Both the position numbers and the translations under genes were made by a program. Shown here in pieces: positions 6,660-6,986 of a stretch of DNA of 6,986 nucleotides. The stretch is taken from the NCBI GenBank assembly GCA_030831445.1, contig JAURLB010000170.1, forward strand, positions 1 to 6,986. Reading direction: 5' to 3'. Origin of the DNA: Candidatus Nanopelagicales bacterium. Lineage in GTDB: Bacteria > Actinomycetota > Actinomycetes > S36-B12 > UBA5976. Below the pieces are notes generated by a model. It was not told the origin of the DNA. It ran no database searches and saw only the letters and a program-made list of their open reading frames with translations. Numbering within the stretch: position 1 is the first letter of the stretch; every line of letters starts with the position of its first letter.

Positions 6660-6986
6660 CTACTTACTTTCTTCAGCAGTCTCTGCATCTTCGGTTGTTT
6701 CAACGTTTTCAACATCGACATCAGTTACTTCTTCAGCTGACTCGACTACGTCTTGGGCTACCGCTGTTTCAACAACTTCTTCAACAGGGGCTGCTTCAAC
6801 CGTCTTTTCTGTCTTCGGCTTGGCTGCTCGCTTTGTTGCAGCAGTTGCCTCAGCAATAACAGCTTCCGCAAGTGGCTCAACGAGTTCAATCACTGCCATT
6901 GGAGCGTTATCACCAGATCGTGGATTGATTTTGACGATTCGGGTGTAGCCACCATTGCGATTGAGATAGCGCGGACCAATTTCAGT
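6660..6986 (-). CDS. rplQ: 50S ribosomal protein L17 (bL17), N-terminal part outside window
   Basis: The frame is open from the right edge to the TAG at 6662-6660 and gives the last 108 residues. bL17 is a large-subunit protein placed near the exit of the peptide tunnel. The recognisable core is [19 protein letters not shown], followed by [13 protein letters not shown], where the compact bL17 fold ends. By comparison with the mycobacterial protein as remembered, about 80 N-terminal residues lie beyond the window. After ELVE comes a tail of about 70 residues. It starts Ala-rich, passes a short basic [10 protein letters not shown] patch, and ends in a strongly acidic Glu/Val/Thr/Asp stretch closing with AEESK. 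Such tails are common in actinobacterial bL17 and absent from E. coli. The internal ATG at 6899 is Met of NAPMAV, not a start. It is normally the last gene of the rpoA operon. Confidence 0.96.
   Translation of the reverse strand, partial: TEIGPRYLNRNGGYTRIVKINPRSGDNAPMAVIELVEPLAEAVIAEATAATKRAAKPKTEKTVEAAPVEEVVETAVAQDVVESAEEVTDVDVENVETTEDAETAEESK

Noticed and set aside
6660..6899. A separate 79-residue acidic protein starting at ATG 6899
   Set aside because: The frame continues upstream to the window edge as the conserved bL17 core; the ATG is the Met of NAPMAV.
6550..6948. Plus-strand Ser/Thr/Ala-rich open frame of 132 codons
   Set aside because: It mirrors the low-complexity acidic tail of bL17 on the other strand and the 5' end of truA, with no independent sign of coding.

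Overview
The window is a compact, co-directional block of housekeeping genes, all on the minus strand. In transcription order (right to left) they are: the 3' part of rplQ (ribosomal protein bL17), truA (tRNA pseudouridine synthase), rplM (uL13), rpsI (uS9), glmM (phosphoglucosamine mutase), glmS (glucosamine-6-phosphate synthase), acpS (holo-ACP synthase), and the 5' part of a bifunctional NAD(P)HX epimerase/dehydratase (nnr) that runs off the left edge. About 95% of the bases are coding. The largest gaps are about 114 bases before rplM and 81 bases before glmM.

The gene order rplQ-truA-rplM-rpsI-glmM-glmS-acpS-nnr is typical of Actinobacteria. The proteins agree with this: the MTET start and TVGRRKEA-like entry of uS9, the WYVIDATD and [12 protein letters not shown] segments of uL13, the long acidic tail of bL17, and the MRTAAFGL and [12 protein letters not shown] signatures all resemble mycobacterial and other actinobacterial orthologues recalled from memory. 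Base composition looks like the mid-40s percent GC (judged by eye, not counted), which is low for that phylum. Together with the tight packing, this suggests a streamlined lineage such as the freshwater acI group (Nanopelagicales). That placement is inference.

Region by region: 6660-6986 holds the end of the ribosomal alpha operon (rplQ). A strong perfect GC hairpin at 6609-6631 lies 28 bases past the rplQ stop but inside the first codons of truA (5797-6645). A 114-base gap (5683-5796) carries a plausible sigma-70-type promoter and a short structured leader for rplM-rpsI (5682 to 4758). After an 81-base gap comes the cell-wall amino-sugar pair glmM-glmS (4676 to 1478), then acpS and nnr, spaced 2 bases apart and overlapping by 1 base, as in a translationally coupled operon tail.

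Functionally, rplM and rpsI supply one large-subunit and one small-subunit protein. GlmS and GlmM make glucosamine-6-phosphate and then glucosamine-1-phosphate for UDP-GlcNAc and peptidoglycan. AcpS activates acyl carrier protein for lipid synthesis, and Nnr repairs damaged NAD(P)H. I see no mobile element, CRISPR array, RNA gene, phage or defence module, and no candidate for a previously undescribed system. The points worth a second look are modest: the hairpin at the start of truA, the rplM leader, the small structure before glmM, and several family-motif departures in the epimerase half of Nnr.
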